Numbered from the stretch's first letter, positions 28,308 through 38,110 are shown. The stretch: DNA of 64,000 nt from Hepsetus odoe (GCA_017165825.1 CM029384.1:8869062-8933061); one strand, 5' to 3'. Translations and numbers: made by a program. The notes: generated by a model from the sequence alone, not told the origin.

Positions 28308-30469
28308 TGTGTGTGTGTTTGGGGGAAGGGAGTGAGAGTAAACAGCAGTACACAAAGCTTATAAAACTTTTATGGAAGCCAGTGGGATGCAGAAAAGCAA
28401 ATAGCAGTATGTTTTAATCGATGTGTGTGTGTGTGTGTGTTTGTGCATGTGTGTGTAAGAGGTAGAGAGAGGTAGCAAAATGCCTGTTTTTTTTTTTTTA
28501 CCTGTGTGTGTGCCTCCTTCCATATCCTTTTTTTTCTCCATCCCATCCCTGCTTTATACCCCTACAGATATCTGAAGCCAGACGTGCAGAAGAAATCAAA
28601 ACATAAAACGGCTGTGATTAAAAAGACCCTTAACCCAGAATTCAATGAGGTGAGGATCTAATGATAAAGCAACTAAAATATACCCACTACTGTGTATGTA
28701 TGTGTTTTGCATCTCAAAACTTCTATGAGAATGAAAGCCATAGTAAGTGTTAATGAGATGTGTCGAATCCAATCTCTCCATCCATCTTCTTATCTCTTTC
28801 TCTCTCCACTCCTGTCATCTTACTCTCTGGTGCATGTATCTGTGGGAACCGAGTATCATCAGTCAGGATGAGTGCTTCGTATTCAATCCCACAGTAGTCT
28901 TCCAGCAGCACAGGTTACTGATGCAATTACTCCACTGGGCAATGTGGAACCAGTCATATAAGGCCCCGGTCGCTATCTGTCCAGGAGCACACAGGCTTGA
29001 CTGAGTGCACTCAGTGATAACCATCACACCACATTGCATATGAAACGGCCACACGGGAACGGATGATTCCGCAGTGCATCGGCACAGAATTCCAGGAGTG
29101 TCATTTGTCAGAGGGTTCAACTTTCTCAATTTCATTCCCTTCACAGGAGTTCTTTTATGAGATCTCCCTCACAGAATTGGTCAGTAAGACACTGGAGGTT
29201 ACAGTCTGGGACTACGACCTGGGTCGCTCCAATGATTTCATAGGTAAGACCAAAAAGACATCTATTGTGCGTATCATCACTGTTCAAATTTTTTTTAAAA
29301 AGTGATGATATCAATTTTCCTTTTCTAAATCATTTGAAATCAGCAGCTGTCCAATACACTATATGAAAATTGCACATGAATGGATGAACTGACCAGAAAT
29401 GGTCCAAAAATACTAATGTAATAAAATCCTTATGTCATTTCTTTTTACCTTTACCTGTTAAGTTGCCTTTCTGGAGTACATGGAATGTGAACTTCCCCAG
29501 AATTAGCTGACCTGTCTAAATTGCTCCAGCAACATAGCAACAACAGTTTTGTGTCTGTGAAATTAAAAAAGAACATAACATTTTAGGAACTGTAGACCTC
29601 CCTCAGCTCAGATGAGCTCAGTAAAAATGGTCTACTTGCTAGAGCTGCAAGGCAAAAACCACTGCTAACCAAGAGGAACATAAAGACTTCTTATATTAAA
29701 ATCTACAAATGACCTCTGGGCCTTTTGTCATGAAGTTTGCTTAGCATTGCACTAAAAGAACATTGAACTAAAAGTCAAACAAGGTTGTGAGTCTAAAAGT
29801 GTGGGGATGCTTGGCTGCTTAAAGGCCTGGGCAACTTGCAACTCAAGGATTTGCAGTATTCCCAGTGTCAACAACTGCTATTAATGTTTTTTATTTTAAT
29901 ACAATTTTGTATTTTTCAGTAAGTCCATTTATTATTTGTTTAATGGCTTATTGTTATATTGCTTTTGTGTGTAGTTTTGCCACTGTAATACTCAATAGAA
30001 TACTTAATATATCAGCACAGTCTATTAGATATTACTGAACAACTCAACATAGTATGAATCGAGCATGTGATCAGGAAACATGTGGCTATAAGCTTTCATT
30101 GTTTTTTAATTACATTAACACCATTGATTACACATAGCACGGGTGCAAAATTAAAGTAGCAAAATTCAGACATGTCTTAGCTGACTTACTTTAGCAGTAA
30201 CAAGAAATTAGATTTGTAACTGAATTTTGACAACAGTTGTAGTTTTTATAGTTTAGTTAGTCTCTCATGGCACTCAAGCACATTAATGCAATACATGTCA
30301 CTTCAATGTCATAAAAAGAATTTATATGATAGGTGGAGTGTGCCTAAGCTGTCACTCTCAAGGAGATGCCCTGCGTCACTGGATGGACTGCCTGAGGAAC
30401 AAGGGGCAGAAGGTGGAGCGATGGCATGTTCTAACCAATGAACTTCCTCAGAGCTCCTGCCAGGAGTGA
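5688..30469 (+). CDS. doc2a: Double C2-like domain protein (Doc2, DOC2A-like), ten coding exons
   Basis: Joined coding exons: 5688-6006, 11012-11091, 12706-12780, 12891-13000, 13944-14070, 14856-14915, 27545-27729, 28568-28649, 29147-29243 and 30333-30469, giving 1272 nt and 423 aa. All junctions are GT/AG with matching phases. Doc2 proteins are cytosolic high-affinity Ca2+ sensors that move to the plasma membrane, bind acidic phospholipids and SNAREs, and promote spontaneous and asynchronous vesicle release; the N-terminal motif binds Munc13. Visible parts: Munc13-interacting motif at residues 13-37, C2A about 107-235, linker 238-265, C2B about 266-415. C2A aspartates are D139, D145, D200 and D202. 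C2B aspartates are D308, D314, D368, D370 and D376. The linker ALRGISCYL and ALGTLEF point to DOC2A over DOC2B, though the fish paralogue named doc2d is an alternative. Length is close to human DOC2A and DOC2B (about 400-412 aa). Confidence 0.93.
7073..7262 (+). repeat. V-SINE (tRNA-derived SINE with V-domain)
   Basis: Starts GGGTGGTGGTGGTCTAGTGG, has a B-box-like GGTTTGATTCCCA, and ends with GAGCGTCTGATAAATGCCG, the strand complement of the GGCATTTAGCAGACGCTC domain shared by V-SINEs. Reverse-oriented copies occur at 20329-20522, 39018-39175 and 54030-54233. Confidence 0.8.
7950..8325 (+). mobile_element. Degenerate Tc1-like transposase 3' fragment
   Basis: One frame near 8264-8310 reads KRVQAVLKDNGVPT, resembling the end of Tc1-like transposases (R-V-Q-A-V-.-.-.-.-G-.-.-T). 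Upstream, WNHLDRRKGSQHP resembles the region after the last catalytic residue. Frame breaks and stops are frequent, so it is dead. Boundaries are approximate. Confidence 0.5.
8505..10260 (-). mobile_element. Mariner/Tc1-like DNA transposon relic, split by an insertion
   Basis: The left terminus AATTATTAGGCAAGTGAA is repeated inverted on the right as TCACTTGCCTAATAATT near 10230-10247. On the minus strand around 9520-9575 a frame reads WPPSSPDLNHTEN, the DDE-type motif around the last catalytic Glu; it is followed by a stop. A second transposon (8655-9214) lies inside it. The element is non-functional. Confidence 0.65.
8655..9214 (+). mobile_element. Internally deleted Tc1-like transposon with TIRs, TA target
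   Basis: Terminal inverted repeats starting CAGTACTGTGCAAA match for about 60 bp with only a few differences and are flanked by TA on both sides (8653-8654 and 9215-9216). Inside is the C-terminal part of a transposase (WPPQSPDLNIIECVWDYMK ... KAKGGHTKY) including the last catalytic Glu. The DDE domain upstream of this is missing, so the element is non-autonomous. A related copy is at 25100-25641. Confidence 0.85.
11012..11091 (+). CDS. doc2a: Doc2 exon 2: start of C2A
   Basis: 80 nt, phase 1 in and phase 0 out. Encodes the end of the acidic spacer and ALGTLEFELRYERA...LHCTIIRAK, strands 1-2 of the C2A beta sandwich (residues 107-133). Acceptor TTTTTGTAG, donor AAG|GTAAAG. Confidence 0.95.
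11092..12705 (+). other. Doc2 intron 2
   Basis: 1.6 kb, AT-rich, with a (CA)n run at 12008-12047. Nothing else recognised. Confidence 0.8.
12008..12047. repeat. (CA)n microsatellite in Doc2 intron 2
   Basis: About 40 bp of CA with terminal CG variants. Confidence 0.9.
12706..12780 (+). CDS. doc2a: Doc2 exon 3: C2A Ca2+-binding loop 1
   Basis: 75 nt, phase 0/0. Encodes GLKPMDFNGLADPYVKLHLL and five more residues (134-158), with Ca2+ ligands D139 and D145. Nearly identical to mammalian DOC2A in this segment. Confidence 0.96.
12891..13000 (+). CDS. doc2a: Doc2 exon 4: C2A core
   Basis: 110 nt, phase 0 in and phase 2 out. Encodes ANKLKTKTVRNSLNPVWNE and the following strand (159-194), including the polybasic KLKTK patch and the NPVWNE motif. 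The donor is AG|GTAGTG, immediately followed by a long TG repeat. Confidence 0.95.
13001..13943 (+). other. Doc2 intron 4
   Basis: 0.94 kb. Starts with a (TG)n tract at the donor and ends in a CT-rich polypyrimidine tract. Nothing else recognised. Confidence 0.8.
13004..13058. repeat. (TG)n tract touching the intron 4 splice donor
   Basis: About 33 bp of pure TG starting three bases after the exon 4 donor, then imperfect TG. In the pre-mRNA this is a UG repeat at the 5' splice site. Confidence 0.9.
13944..14070 (+). CDS. doc2a: Doc2 exon 5: C2A Ca2+-binding loop 3
   Basis: 127 nt, phase 2 in and phase 0 out. Encodes LSVCDEDKLTHNEFIGESRV and onward to LEHPPP (residues 196-237), with Ca2+ ligands D200 and D202. 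Its donor CCT|GTAAGG is followed within a few bases by a 52-bp CA repeat. Confidence 0.95.
14077..14128. repeat. (CA)26 at the intron 5 donor
   Basis: Uninterrupted CA repeat starting six bases after the exon 5 donor. Confidence 0.95.
14705..14751. repeat. (CA)n near the intron 5 acceptor
   Basis: Pure CA repeat ending about 100 bp before exon 6. Confidence 0.95.
14856..14915 (+). CDS. doc2a: Doc2 exon 6: interdomain linker exon
   Basis: 60 nt, phase 0/0. Encodes a 20-residue linker containing ALRGISCYLRE (238-257), a block found in DOC2A and not in DOC2B; this is the main reason for the DOC2A call. Acceptor is CTCTAAG at 14855. A competing AACAG at 14871 would begin inside the conserved block. 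A CT repeat follows the donor. Confidence 0.88.
15597..15915. repeat. (GA)n-rich purine tract
   Basis: GA dinucleotide repeats at 15597-15628 and again around 15868-15915 within a purine-rich stretch. Confidence 0.85.
17994..18042. repeat. (TG)n microsatellite
   Basis: About 49 bp of TG with one TATG interruption. Confidence 0.92.
20329..20522 (-). repeat. V-SINE, reverse
   Basis: Begins ATTTGCAGCATTTAGCAGAC (V-domain tail) and ends TACCACTAGACCACTGCCACCC (complement of the tRNA-like head). Minus-strand copy of the family at 7073. Confidence 0.85.
20705..20748. repeat. (CT)n microsatellite
   Basis: CT repeat followed by (CACT)n. Confidence 0.92.
22754..22790. repeat. Perfect 15-bp inverted repeat (hairpin)
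   Basis: AATCCCATTCTTTTC at 22754-22768 and GAAAAGAATGGGATT at 22776-22790 pair perfectly around a 7-nt loop TTGCCTT. Pairing stops at both outer ends. The stem is too short for a normal pre-miRNA. Confidence 0.85.
23285..23515 (-). repeat. SINE, GTTCACTGTGTGCTGTGCTG family, reverse
   Basis: Contains GTGAAAGTGACTATTTGTCA, CACAGCACAGCACTCAGTGA and TTCCTCAAGGGTACCTGAGA, the complement of the copy at 3071-3300. Confidence 0.8.
25100..25641 (+). mobile_element. Non-autonomous Tc1-like element, second copy
   Basis: Starts CAGAACTGTGCAAAAGATTT after TA and ends in the inverted equivalent TTTGCATAGTACTG, with subterminal repeats TCAATATTTGGTGTGACCAC and its inverse. The internal part differs from the copy at 8655 and keeps only the very end of the transposase region (GTGTACCTAGAAGAACTGAT). 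The right flanking TA is mutated to TG. Confidence 0.75.
25699..25719. repeat. (TA)n microsatellite
   Basis: About 21 bp of TA. Confidence 0.9.
26981..27010. repeat. (ATGT)n microsatellite
   Basis: About seven ATGT units. Confidence 0.9.
27255..27490 (+). repeat. SINE, GTTCACTGTATGCTGTGCTG family
   Basis: Carries CCTGAGGTACCCTTGATCAA, GGTTCACTGTATGCTGTGCT and CACAATGACAAGAATAGTCA. It ends about 55 bp before Doc2 exon 7, so it lies close to that exon's branch-point region. Confidence 0.8.
27545..27729 (+). CDS. doc2a: Doc2 exon 7: start of C2B, Ca2+ loop 1
   Basis: 185 nt, phase 0 in and phase 2 out, residues 258-318. Encodes LEERGRLLLSLQF, a variable acidic/glycine loop (PPPEEGDGDGRRGG), then LWVGVHRCAHLAAMDVNGF and SDPYVK with Ca2+ ligands D308 and D314. 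The acidic loop is longer than in mammalian DOC2A. Confidence 0.95.
27730..28567 (+). other. Doc2 intron 7 with (TG)n tracts
   Basis: 0.84 kb; contains TG repeats at about 28267-28306 and 28422-28445. Nothing else recognised. Confidence 0.8.
28568..28649 (+). CDS. doc2a: Doc2 exon 8: C2B polybasic strand
   Basis: 82 nt, phase 2 in and phase 0 out. Encodes YLKPDVQKKSKHKTAVIKK and TLNPEFNE (320-346); the KKSKHKT lysine patch is the PIP2/SNARE-binding strand in C2B domains. Confidence 0.96.
28650..29146 (+). other. Doc2 intron 8
   Basis: 0.5 kb, unique-looking sequence, no recognisable feature. Confidence 0.75.
29147..29243 (+). CDS. doc2a: Doc2 exon 9: C2B Ca2+ loop 3
   Basis: 97 nt, phase 0 in and phase 1 out. 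Encodes EFFYEISLTELVSKTLEVTV and WDYDLGRSNDFI with Ca2+ ligands D368, D370 and D376 (residues 347-378). Confidence 0.96.
29244..30332 (+). other. Doc2 intron 9
   Basis: 1.1 kb, AT-rich, no recognisable repeat or exon. Confidence 0.75.
30333..30469 (+). CDS. doc2a: Doc2 exon 10: C2B C-terminal helix and stop
   Basis: Encodes GVCLSCHSQGDALRHWMDCL and RNKGQKVERWHVLTNELPQ ending in QSSCQE, with TGA at 30467-30469 (residues 380-423). The HW..CL and ERWH.LT.ELP motifs are the conserved Doc2 C-terminus. An AATAAA lies about 190 nt downstream at 30657. Confidence 0.95.
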
Positions 30470-30649
30470 GGATAGAGCTGCATTGACTGCCTGATTACTG
30501 ACTTGAATGAAATGTGGTGGGCATTGAGATGGATGGTAGGCCTGTGCTGGAGCTTCTTAATGCTGTCTGAAGCAGAGATGCTGCATATTACAGATTGCAG
30601 TTGGAGTGCATTTGAGCAATTCAGACTTTGTTCAGGATATGCCATACAC

Positions 30650-32352
30650 TCTTAAAAATAAAGGTGCCAAGTGTAACCGAAAAGGGTTCTTCAGAACAGA
30701 GCCATAGAAGAACCACTTTCCCTAAAAGAATGCTTCAAAGATTCTTATTTCACAAGAGTTTATTTGCTTGCTACCACAATCATTATGGCTCCCTAAAGGA
30801 CTCTATCCGGATCATTAAACATCTTGCTTCTTATTTTCACTTCACCATTCAGTGGATAGTCCTCAGCAACAGTTAATTAACAACACCTGAATTTAACAAT
30901 AGCTCTAGTTTTTCTCATATTTTTTGTCCTGAGATATTCAAAAGACTTGCAATATTGTTGTTATACTGAACTAACAAAGCCAGGTAACATTAGGAAAGGT
31001 TAGTTTGAATTCATAGTCATGCTGGTTATAGGGAGGCTGAGCTATAAAGTTCTATATTAAGGTAGTTTAAAACTTGCAATGGTTATTTTTTTATTTTAAA
31101 CATTTGAATGAGTGTGCTGTAATCTAAGCCAATATACGAACTGAGAGGTAAGTTGTCTGTTGTTCTGCCTTTACATCTTAACAGCTGGCCATCATAGATT
31201 AGCATCAGCATGTTAGCTTTGGCTTATGTTATGAATGTAAATAAACCAATTGGTCCAATCCATATGTCAAAGTAGGTAAATAATTCTTCTCTGAAGTGCA
31301 TGGAAATACAGTCATCATTTCTTAGTCATATCGTAATGGAATCATATTAGATCTTGCCAAAACTTCAAACTGGTATTTGACAACATACTTATTGTGCTAT
31401 AGGATGAACTTTTGGTGATGCTGGGCTACTGTACTAAAAAATCTGTATCTCATCTTACTGTACTTGTAACTAATACAGTTAGATTTCTCTGTATTAATAT
31501 TTTAAAAGGATGTAGCACTTTTACTTTTAACAGACATTAATGTACCAAGAACAGTATAAGCTTGGCTTTCATTTCCCACATTGGTGCATTGTTATAAAAT
31601 GAATAAATGTTCACTACTTGTTGCTTTGAACCATGATACCAGATGTCTGACCTGAGTCTGGGATCAACACAAGGTTCTGCATCTTACGTTATCATAGAGG
31701 AACTATTCTTGAGTGTTTTTGTCCTGCTGGTGACATGTGATCAGCACTGCTTGTGATGAAATTGTCAAAGAGCAACTGTTTTACACTGATCACATGCAAT
31801 CTTTTACCCCTACAATTCATCCTGCTCCCCTGCATAAAGTGATGTCCATGACAACAATTAACAGAACCTCCTCCAACAGTTAAGGTTTTTTTCACCAGGG
31901 TTTCATTCACAGTCTGTGTAGGCAGCAGATTCACAAAAACTGACGCAATCCCTGCCACCTACATCAGGTGACGTGAATGGGATGATAATGCCAGACAATG
32001 TTCGAAACTACCATAGAAAAAGTTAAATCACCGTCTTACAGTCTTTTAATATGCTTTGTGAATTTCATAAGGAGATTAGGCCTGTTTCCCCTTCCTTCTC
32101 TGTCTCTTTCTGTCTCTCTTTACATAGATAGATAGATAGATAACAGGAGGCTGCAGAGCTTTCTCACAGGATTTCATTCGGGTTCTAATGACTTTGACTA
32201 ATCCACTCCAAAGCCTTATGTAGTGAGCTACAGACTTTTAATACATCCTCTTAATTAGATCTCTAAGTATGAAGAACCTTTACCTTTTTACAGAACCTCT
32301 GTCCACAAAGAAAACTTTCCACATGACATAAATGGACCTTTATTTTTAAGTG
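30650..32352. mobile_element. DNA-transposon-like repeat with inverted ends
   Basis: The left end CACTCTTAAAAATAAAGGTG and the right end ACCTTTATTTTTAAGTG (32336-32352) are inverted copies. Each is followed inward by GGTTCTTC-type motifs, typical of a common non-autonomous fish repeat. The spacing of 1.7 kb may mean one long element, or two partial copies in opposite orientation. Confidence 0.5.
30657..30662 (+). terminator. Possible Doc2 polyadenylation signal
   Basis: AATAAA 188 nt after the stop codon, inside the terminal repeat of the element at 30650. Other AATAAA motifs lie further downstream, e.g. around 31600 (GAATAAATG). Confidence 0.35.
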
Positions 32353-35300
32353 AATGCCCTGGAGTACTCCTGCCTTGCTCTATTTAGTGGTTTCCTGCTC
32401 ACATGCCCACTTCAACTCAGGAAGAGCTTGTTAATTAGCTGATTAGTTGGAGTTTAAGAGCAGAGAAAACTCCTAAATATGCAGTTCTGGGGTACTCAAG
32501 GATCAGGGCTGAATAACCACAGCTCTGTACACATCTTCCATGTGTTATTTTTTAAGGCTGTAAAGATTTAACAATCAGCAATTCTGCACAGATTCTGCAT
32601 TACTTGAATGCATCCTGCTTGTTTTCTTAGTAGGAGAAGTTTAACCTCTTTCTCTCTCTCTGTCTTTCTCTTTATCTCTCTTCTTGCTGCACGTTTTATA
32701 CACATTTTGTAAAACTGAGTGAATTTTAATTATCCTCATAGATCCCCATGTAGCATTATCCTCCTGACTGATCGCTGTACAAAATGTATGTTGCTGTTCA
32801 ATGCTTCACAAACCTCTGCTTCTGGCAAGAGCTAAGAAAAGGCATGCTGTATGTGAAAGAGACTGTGGGGGAAACATGCAATGTGCCTGCTGCAAATTCA
32901 TTCATACCTTGCCATGAAAAAAAAGAGGCTCCACAAGAACTAAGGTTTTGACCAGTGTAAACTTTGGAATTGAGAATATAAAAACTGGAGATCCAGGTTA
33001 TTAGTGAATAAAGCATCTCAGATGTGCCTGAACGTAAGAATTTCTATTGCTTCACCCATAAATGCAATGTTGGACTTACGTATGTAAGTAAGTAATTGAG
33101 TAATTAAGTAAATAAATAAATCCTTAAGAATACATGGAACACAGCTTCCCTTTACAATTAAGGTTTTTATTTTAATATACATTTTAGAATGTAAAGTTGA
33201 TTCAACCTAGCAATAGATTTGTTGGTAATGCAAGGATGGAACAGCTGAGACCTGGAAAAGAATTCCCGAAATCAATGCTGCTACTCTGAGATACCTTATG
33301 AACACTAATCCTCCTGAAAGACAGAGACTGACCATTTGTTTTTTGTAGCACAAAGTAATGTTTACAGCATTTTTAGCCTGATCTTATAATGATTTCCAGG
33401 GCTTCAAACCTTGCAGATTTGAAACTCCACTTGCTAATATTATTTTTATGGGTTTTACAGACATGCTATGAACATTCATGCTAGTTGATTTCTGAAGTTT
33501 CAGACTGATATGTTTACATGTGCAGTTTCCTGGGAATTTGTCTGCATGTCTGATGGTACGAGTGTGAGTTTCTATTGCTGTGTTCTCTTGGTATTTATTG
33601 AGTGTCGTATTCTTGAGGATTTGTGATTACTACATTTATATAAAGTGTTTATGTACAATTTGGAAATACAACCGGAATGCATTGTTCTACAACTGTGCAT
33701 TGTGTTATTTCTGTTATTTCTGTTATTTCTCTGCATCACACATTTTTCACTAAGCTTAAAAAGTGAGGAAAATTTCAGCAAGTGAAAAGGGGCTGTTCTG
33801 GTTTGTTCAAAGAAATCATAGTAGCTCAGATTTCTTTTCTGATTTCCAGTAATCTAAACTCTCAAAATGTTTCTCTCCATATTTGTCCAAATGAGAGGGA
33901 TCCCAAAAATTTCTTATGGCAAGCCATGTGCTATTACTAGGTAAAAAGGAATAACAAGAAACAACTACCTATGGTACACAAAAGGCAGATGATCAAGCTC
34001 ACCAACTGATAATGAACTTATTTTTTAGTTGGAACAAGTGCTGTGGGGGGCAAAGGTTTAGTTTAAAACAGACCGTCCTAGGAATGTTTAAATCTCTAAA
34101 ATATCTTGGCAACATTGCCCCCTAGTGTAAATTATAATCAAAATGAATTTCAAATTCTGTTCAATTCAGATCAGTTTGTGTTGAACTCCTCCCGCCCCAA
34201 CAGTGGTTTTCACATGCAGCTTTGGAGAAATCTAGGCCCAAACGAGTAAGCTTAGCCAAACTTGCCAAGAAAAACCTGGAGAGGAACCACAACTCAAAGA
34301 GGGGCCTGTCCTACCTTTGTCCACTACTGACAAACAGTCGTAAGGTTAGAATAAATAAAAAGAAATATCCCATATACAATAGTAAATAATGAGGCATGGA
34401 TAATGAATAAAGGAAATTTTTTGGCTTATCAAAAGTGTAAACAGATCAACCAAAGATGAATGATTACTGTTGGAAGCCCATGAATGTTAATGAGAATTAA
34501 GTTTAGTTAGTTATTCCTAGCTAAGTAGTTTTTCCTTTTTGTGATTTATATTTACGCTAAAATGTGTTTTAGAGGTCATTATGAACAGTATATTAAACAA
34601 TTATATTTGCATTGTAGACAGCAGAACTCCTGGCTGCCATCACCCCTATTGTTTTCAGCCCAGTCTCTGAGAGCATCTCAAAATGTTTCAGAAATTTGGA
34701 AGAAGCAACAGAATGTCGGTTAAATAAGCCATCCTTGAACGTTCATCTGCACGGACAGTTAGTCAGGAGTGGTCAGTCCTTATGCTTCATATGTTTTATT
34801 ATGGTACTTTGAGAAGCACTGATAGAAGTAGGATGTATCAGAGTCATGAAGTACAAACATGTCTATAAATTTTTGATAACTTAAAAAAAAAAGATTCAAA
34901 AAACTATTTTGCTTTGGCATTGTGCTTAGATTATTAGTTTGGAAGATTATATCTACACTGAAAAAACACAGCAACTGTGAAAATGTGTGAAACTTCATAT
35001 ACTCTGAAAAATCTCAGAATGCTCTTTATGAATAAGCAATTCATGTGATTTATCCTGACAATTATTTTCTGACAACCTGAATCTTACTTAACTATAAGGC
35101 ATGACTCAAAATTGATTTTTTGACATTTTCAGGAAACGAAAAGCGTGATCAATGAAAAGGCAACTCAAATATAAATGTAAAACCCTTAATAACATAATTT
35201 GTGTTCAGTCTCATTAACCCAATAACTCATGTCATCTCACCAGCAATCATTAACAGCAGGAGAGAAAATCCAAAGTAAAGTTAAATGTTCAAGCATAATC

Positions 35301-36405
35301 ATAAAACTGCATCTAGTACAGAAAAAAATAGTTGCTCTTACAACACGTTTTCAAATCATACACTTCAGCCTTTATTCCATAATATATAATTATCCTAATC
35401 TGAGTCCATGTTTATTACATCTTCACTAAGATACTGATGGTAAAACTGCTAACATCAGCATTTTTACTTTAAAGTTAAGTTAAAGTGATGATGACACTAC
35501 TGTTACGTCATTATTGTAACAAAGCAGACGTTTTGTAGCGACTTGTTGATACAAAAAGAGCATTATTTGTTCTGTTTACTGCAGTGTTGTACATCAAACA
35601 ATGAAGAAAATTATTGTGCTCTCAGCTCTTTATAACATTCTTTCTGTTGGTTCTTCTTTTTCAGCTCAGAAAGGAATATAATGAAAATGTCAAACATATC
35701 ACGTTTCATTTTTGCCATTTTATCAAGCTACTTTAAAGTTTCATAACCATTACTTAGGCCAATCATACTGTAACTGCCTTTGCAGAGCCCAGGCTGACTG
35801 TGTGATGTGGCCACTTCTCAAAATATGTTCAGAGGATCCTCAATGGATACGTTGTGCAGAATGGTTTCAATGGTGTGGCTAAAATCCAAACTTAGATGTT
35901 CCCTTTAACCAAAATGAAACCGATCAAAACAATGCAGCGGTTGTGATGAAAACAAAGCCATGCTGAATGGCTTGAAGTGAAATGCTGCACTGCAGAGAAA
36001 GATACCGACTCAGATTTATTTAATGTGGTAGTATATTCTATTTCTCCATTCTAAAAGCTCCCAACTACAGCCGTTTTGCTATGCATGAACCTACAGAAGT
36101 TGCTTATGAAAATGTTGATAAAGGTAAACTTGTCAAAAATATAGGGCAGGAAAAAGTTTGGGAAACATGTTTGCCTTTCAGCACCCACAACACATTTTAG
36201 GAAAAAAAATTTTAGAAACAAAATCATAAAATGACATTTCAAACATTTTATTGGTGTAGAAACATTGTGCATTGTCCCTTTTATTTTTCTCTTTTCATTC
36301 TTCATTTGAACTACTAGGCTAATGTAGTTTACATTGTGTAGTTGATATGTGAAGCAGTGAAAACATACAGTTACCACTGGGCAAAGTGTTTTTTCTTATT
36401 TGTAA

Positions 36406-36411
36406 TTTATT
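36406..36411 (-). terminator. Polyadenylation signal for the BED gene
   Basis: AATAAA on the minus strand (TTTATT on the plus strand), 131 nt after the stop codon. Confidence 0.45.
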
Positions 36412-36541
36412 ATTAGCCAGGCCATATTTCTGCCGTACTGATCATGTCCAAATATTCACTGACACCATGAAAAATCCAGGATATCACATCGTGTAAAAAG
36501 CCAGTCTGAGTATCTACAAAATAAAACTATGAGCCGGAACG

Positions 36542-37314
36542 TCAACATTTCCCATGTTTCATACGGAGGTGTTTCAGAAGTGCTGACGTCGTGTACTCTT
36601 TCACACCACGAGATATCACTGCCTTGCACATGAGACACACGGCCTTACTGCAGTCGCCCTCTTTCAGAGAGAAATACTTCCATACAGGGCTCGACTTAGC
36701 TATGGTTCTCTTCTGCATTTCACAGTGTCTGCTGGTACAGTGCACAGTGTTACTGCATATGATTCGATTAGAGTAGCTGAAGGCAGCTCGAAACTCCACA
36801 GGCCTGTTTTGGGAGACAGATTCTGCACAGTAGGTGCCTTTAGCAGCACATGGCTGCTGCGTGGACGCGTGGTGCACCCTGCTCTGGTCACTTTTTTCTG
36901 ACATCAAGTCCCAGTTCTGCGGAGACCAGCTCGGGGCACTTGCATCCATGTTGTCTGTGGCAGATTGTGTGTTCCCTGCTTCTACTTTGACCTTTGCAGG
37001 AAACTCGTAGTCTATCATTTCTTGATCGACAGCATGCGTGTTTAAGAGAGAGGGGCACTGCAGAGGTCCCACGTTATAGTCTTGCCGTGTTGCACAAGTC
37101 TGCCTGGTGTCAATCTCGGGCTCGGGCTCAGGCTCAGGCTCAAAGGCAGCATCTGCAAGAAAAGAGGACTGCTCTCTCTTTATGCTTGAAACTTCTTCCT
37201 TTAGTGTCTGGTGTTCGCTGGGACTCTCCCGGGGCTCCGATTCCTGCTCCAGGTTTGAGCTGCAATCTTCTTGTCCAGGAAGCAAGGACTGTGCCACAAC
37301 CGAGCTGATCACAC
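36542..37314 (-). CDS. BED gene exon 2: acidic region and BED finger
   Basis: 773 nt. Strong acceptor (CTTTCTTTTAACCCTGTCAG) at 37315-37316. The frame stays open upstream into the intron, so the acceptor and not an upstream Met defines its start. Open frames on the plus strand here are shadows, partly due to the EPEPEP repeat. Confidence 0.85.
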
Positions 37315-37949
37315 CTGACAGGGTTAAAAGAAAGAGAGGAAAAGTCTTCCTATTTGAATGAATGACCTCAAATGACCTTAAGAACAGCAAATGAGTGAAA
37401 GAGTCCGTCAAAGAGGGAAAAGACTGACAGCTCAGCAGAGATGTTTACAACAGAAGATAAAAACTTTATTGACACTGAGGGTCAACATGTTCCCTGCAAT
37501 AAAAATTAAACTAGTTAAGAACACAGCTAAACTCTTGACTTCTCGTGTTACTGCTCCAGGGTGGCTCATATAAAAGTGTTTTACACGCTCAAATCAAGTG
37601 CAGCTCTTTTCAAACCGGATATAAATATAAGAAAGACAGGGGTGGTGTAAACACGAAGCACAGCTGGTTATTTCGGACGTCTGTCAGGAACTGTGTGCGT
37701 GAAGAGTTAGAGGAAGAGAAGTGGGGGATAAATGAAGGCCCTGTCTTCGTTCATCTTACCGGGATGTGTTTCTGAAACACTGCAGCCTGAGATCTTCAAC
37801 ATTTCCTTCAGATGGTCGTTCTCTTTACGGATCCGAGCAGTTTCCTCCTCGTACTCCTTCATCGTCAAGCTCACCGTGTAAATGATCTCATTTAGAGCCG
37901 CCGACAGTCGCTCAGACAGGAACGAGTTTAAACGGTCCAGTCTGGTCAT
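36542..37949 (-). CDS. Coiled-coil BED-type zinc finger protein, two coding exons
   Basis: Coding exons 37760-37949 and 36542-37314 join in phase 1 (CCCG|GTAAGA to TGTCAG|GTGTGA), giving 320 aa. Residues 1-55 form a leucine-rich amphipathic helix (MTRLDRLNSFLSERLSAALN, EYEEETARIRKEN). The middle is acidic, with EPEPEPEPEI and a SUMO-type VKVE. Residues 271-320 form a BED-like finger: W275, C290, C293, H312, H317. BED fingers bind DNA and come from hAT transposases; a nuclear DNA-binding role is inferred. The first exon is homologous to those of the two upstream zinc-finger genes, but the finger class differs. Stop at 36542-36544; AATAAA on this strand at 36406-36411. No specific orthologue recognised. 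Confidence 0.82.
37760..37949 (-). CDS. BED gene exon 1: coiled coil
   Basis: 190 nt from ATG (37949) to the phase-1 donor CCCG|GTAAGA. Same length and phase as the first exons at 55130-55319 and 59463-59652. Confidence 0.85.
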
Positions 37950-38110
37950 TTTGGCAGCACCGAAGTGGACCAGTGTTTCGGGACGATGTGTTCACACGCA
38001 GAGATGTTTGGTTCCACTCATGTGATGAACTCATACAAGCGTGATCAACGGAAGGCGCTCTACTGCCCCCCGCTGGACAGGAGAAAGAGCGACCGGCAGC
38101 CCCGTGTTTC
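37950..38110 (-). promoter_or_regulatory. BED gene promoter region with CTCF-like motif
   Basis: GC-richer than the surroundings. CTGCCCCCCGCTGG at 38063-38076 read on the minus strand (CCAGCGGGGGGCAG) fits the CTCF core with one mismatch. The site is about 115 bp upstream of the ATG. No TATA box was identified. Confidence 0.45.

Larger units (their letters stand above)
30470..36541. other. Intergenic region between convergent genes
   Basis: Holds the Doc2 3' UTR (length unknown), a DNA-transposon-like repeat (30650-32352) and a short GATA repeat near 32127. A segment around 34180-34320 (GGTTTTCACATGCAGCTTTG, CTGGAGAGGAACCACAACTC) resembles a dispersed fish repeat. No coding exon is recognised. 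Confidence 0.65.

Noticed and set aside
36994..37361. Plus-strand frames rich in Ala-Gln or Ser-Gly
   Set aside because: They are antisense shadows of the EPEPEP repeat in the BED gene exon.
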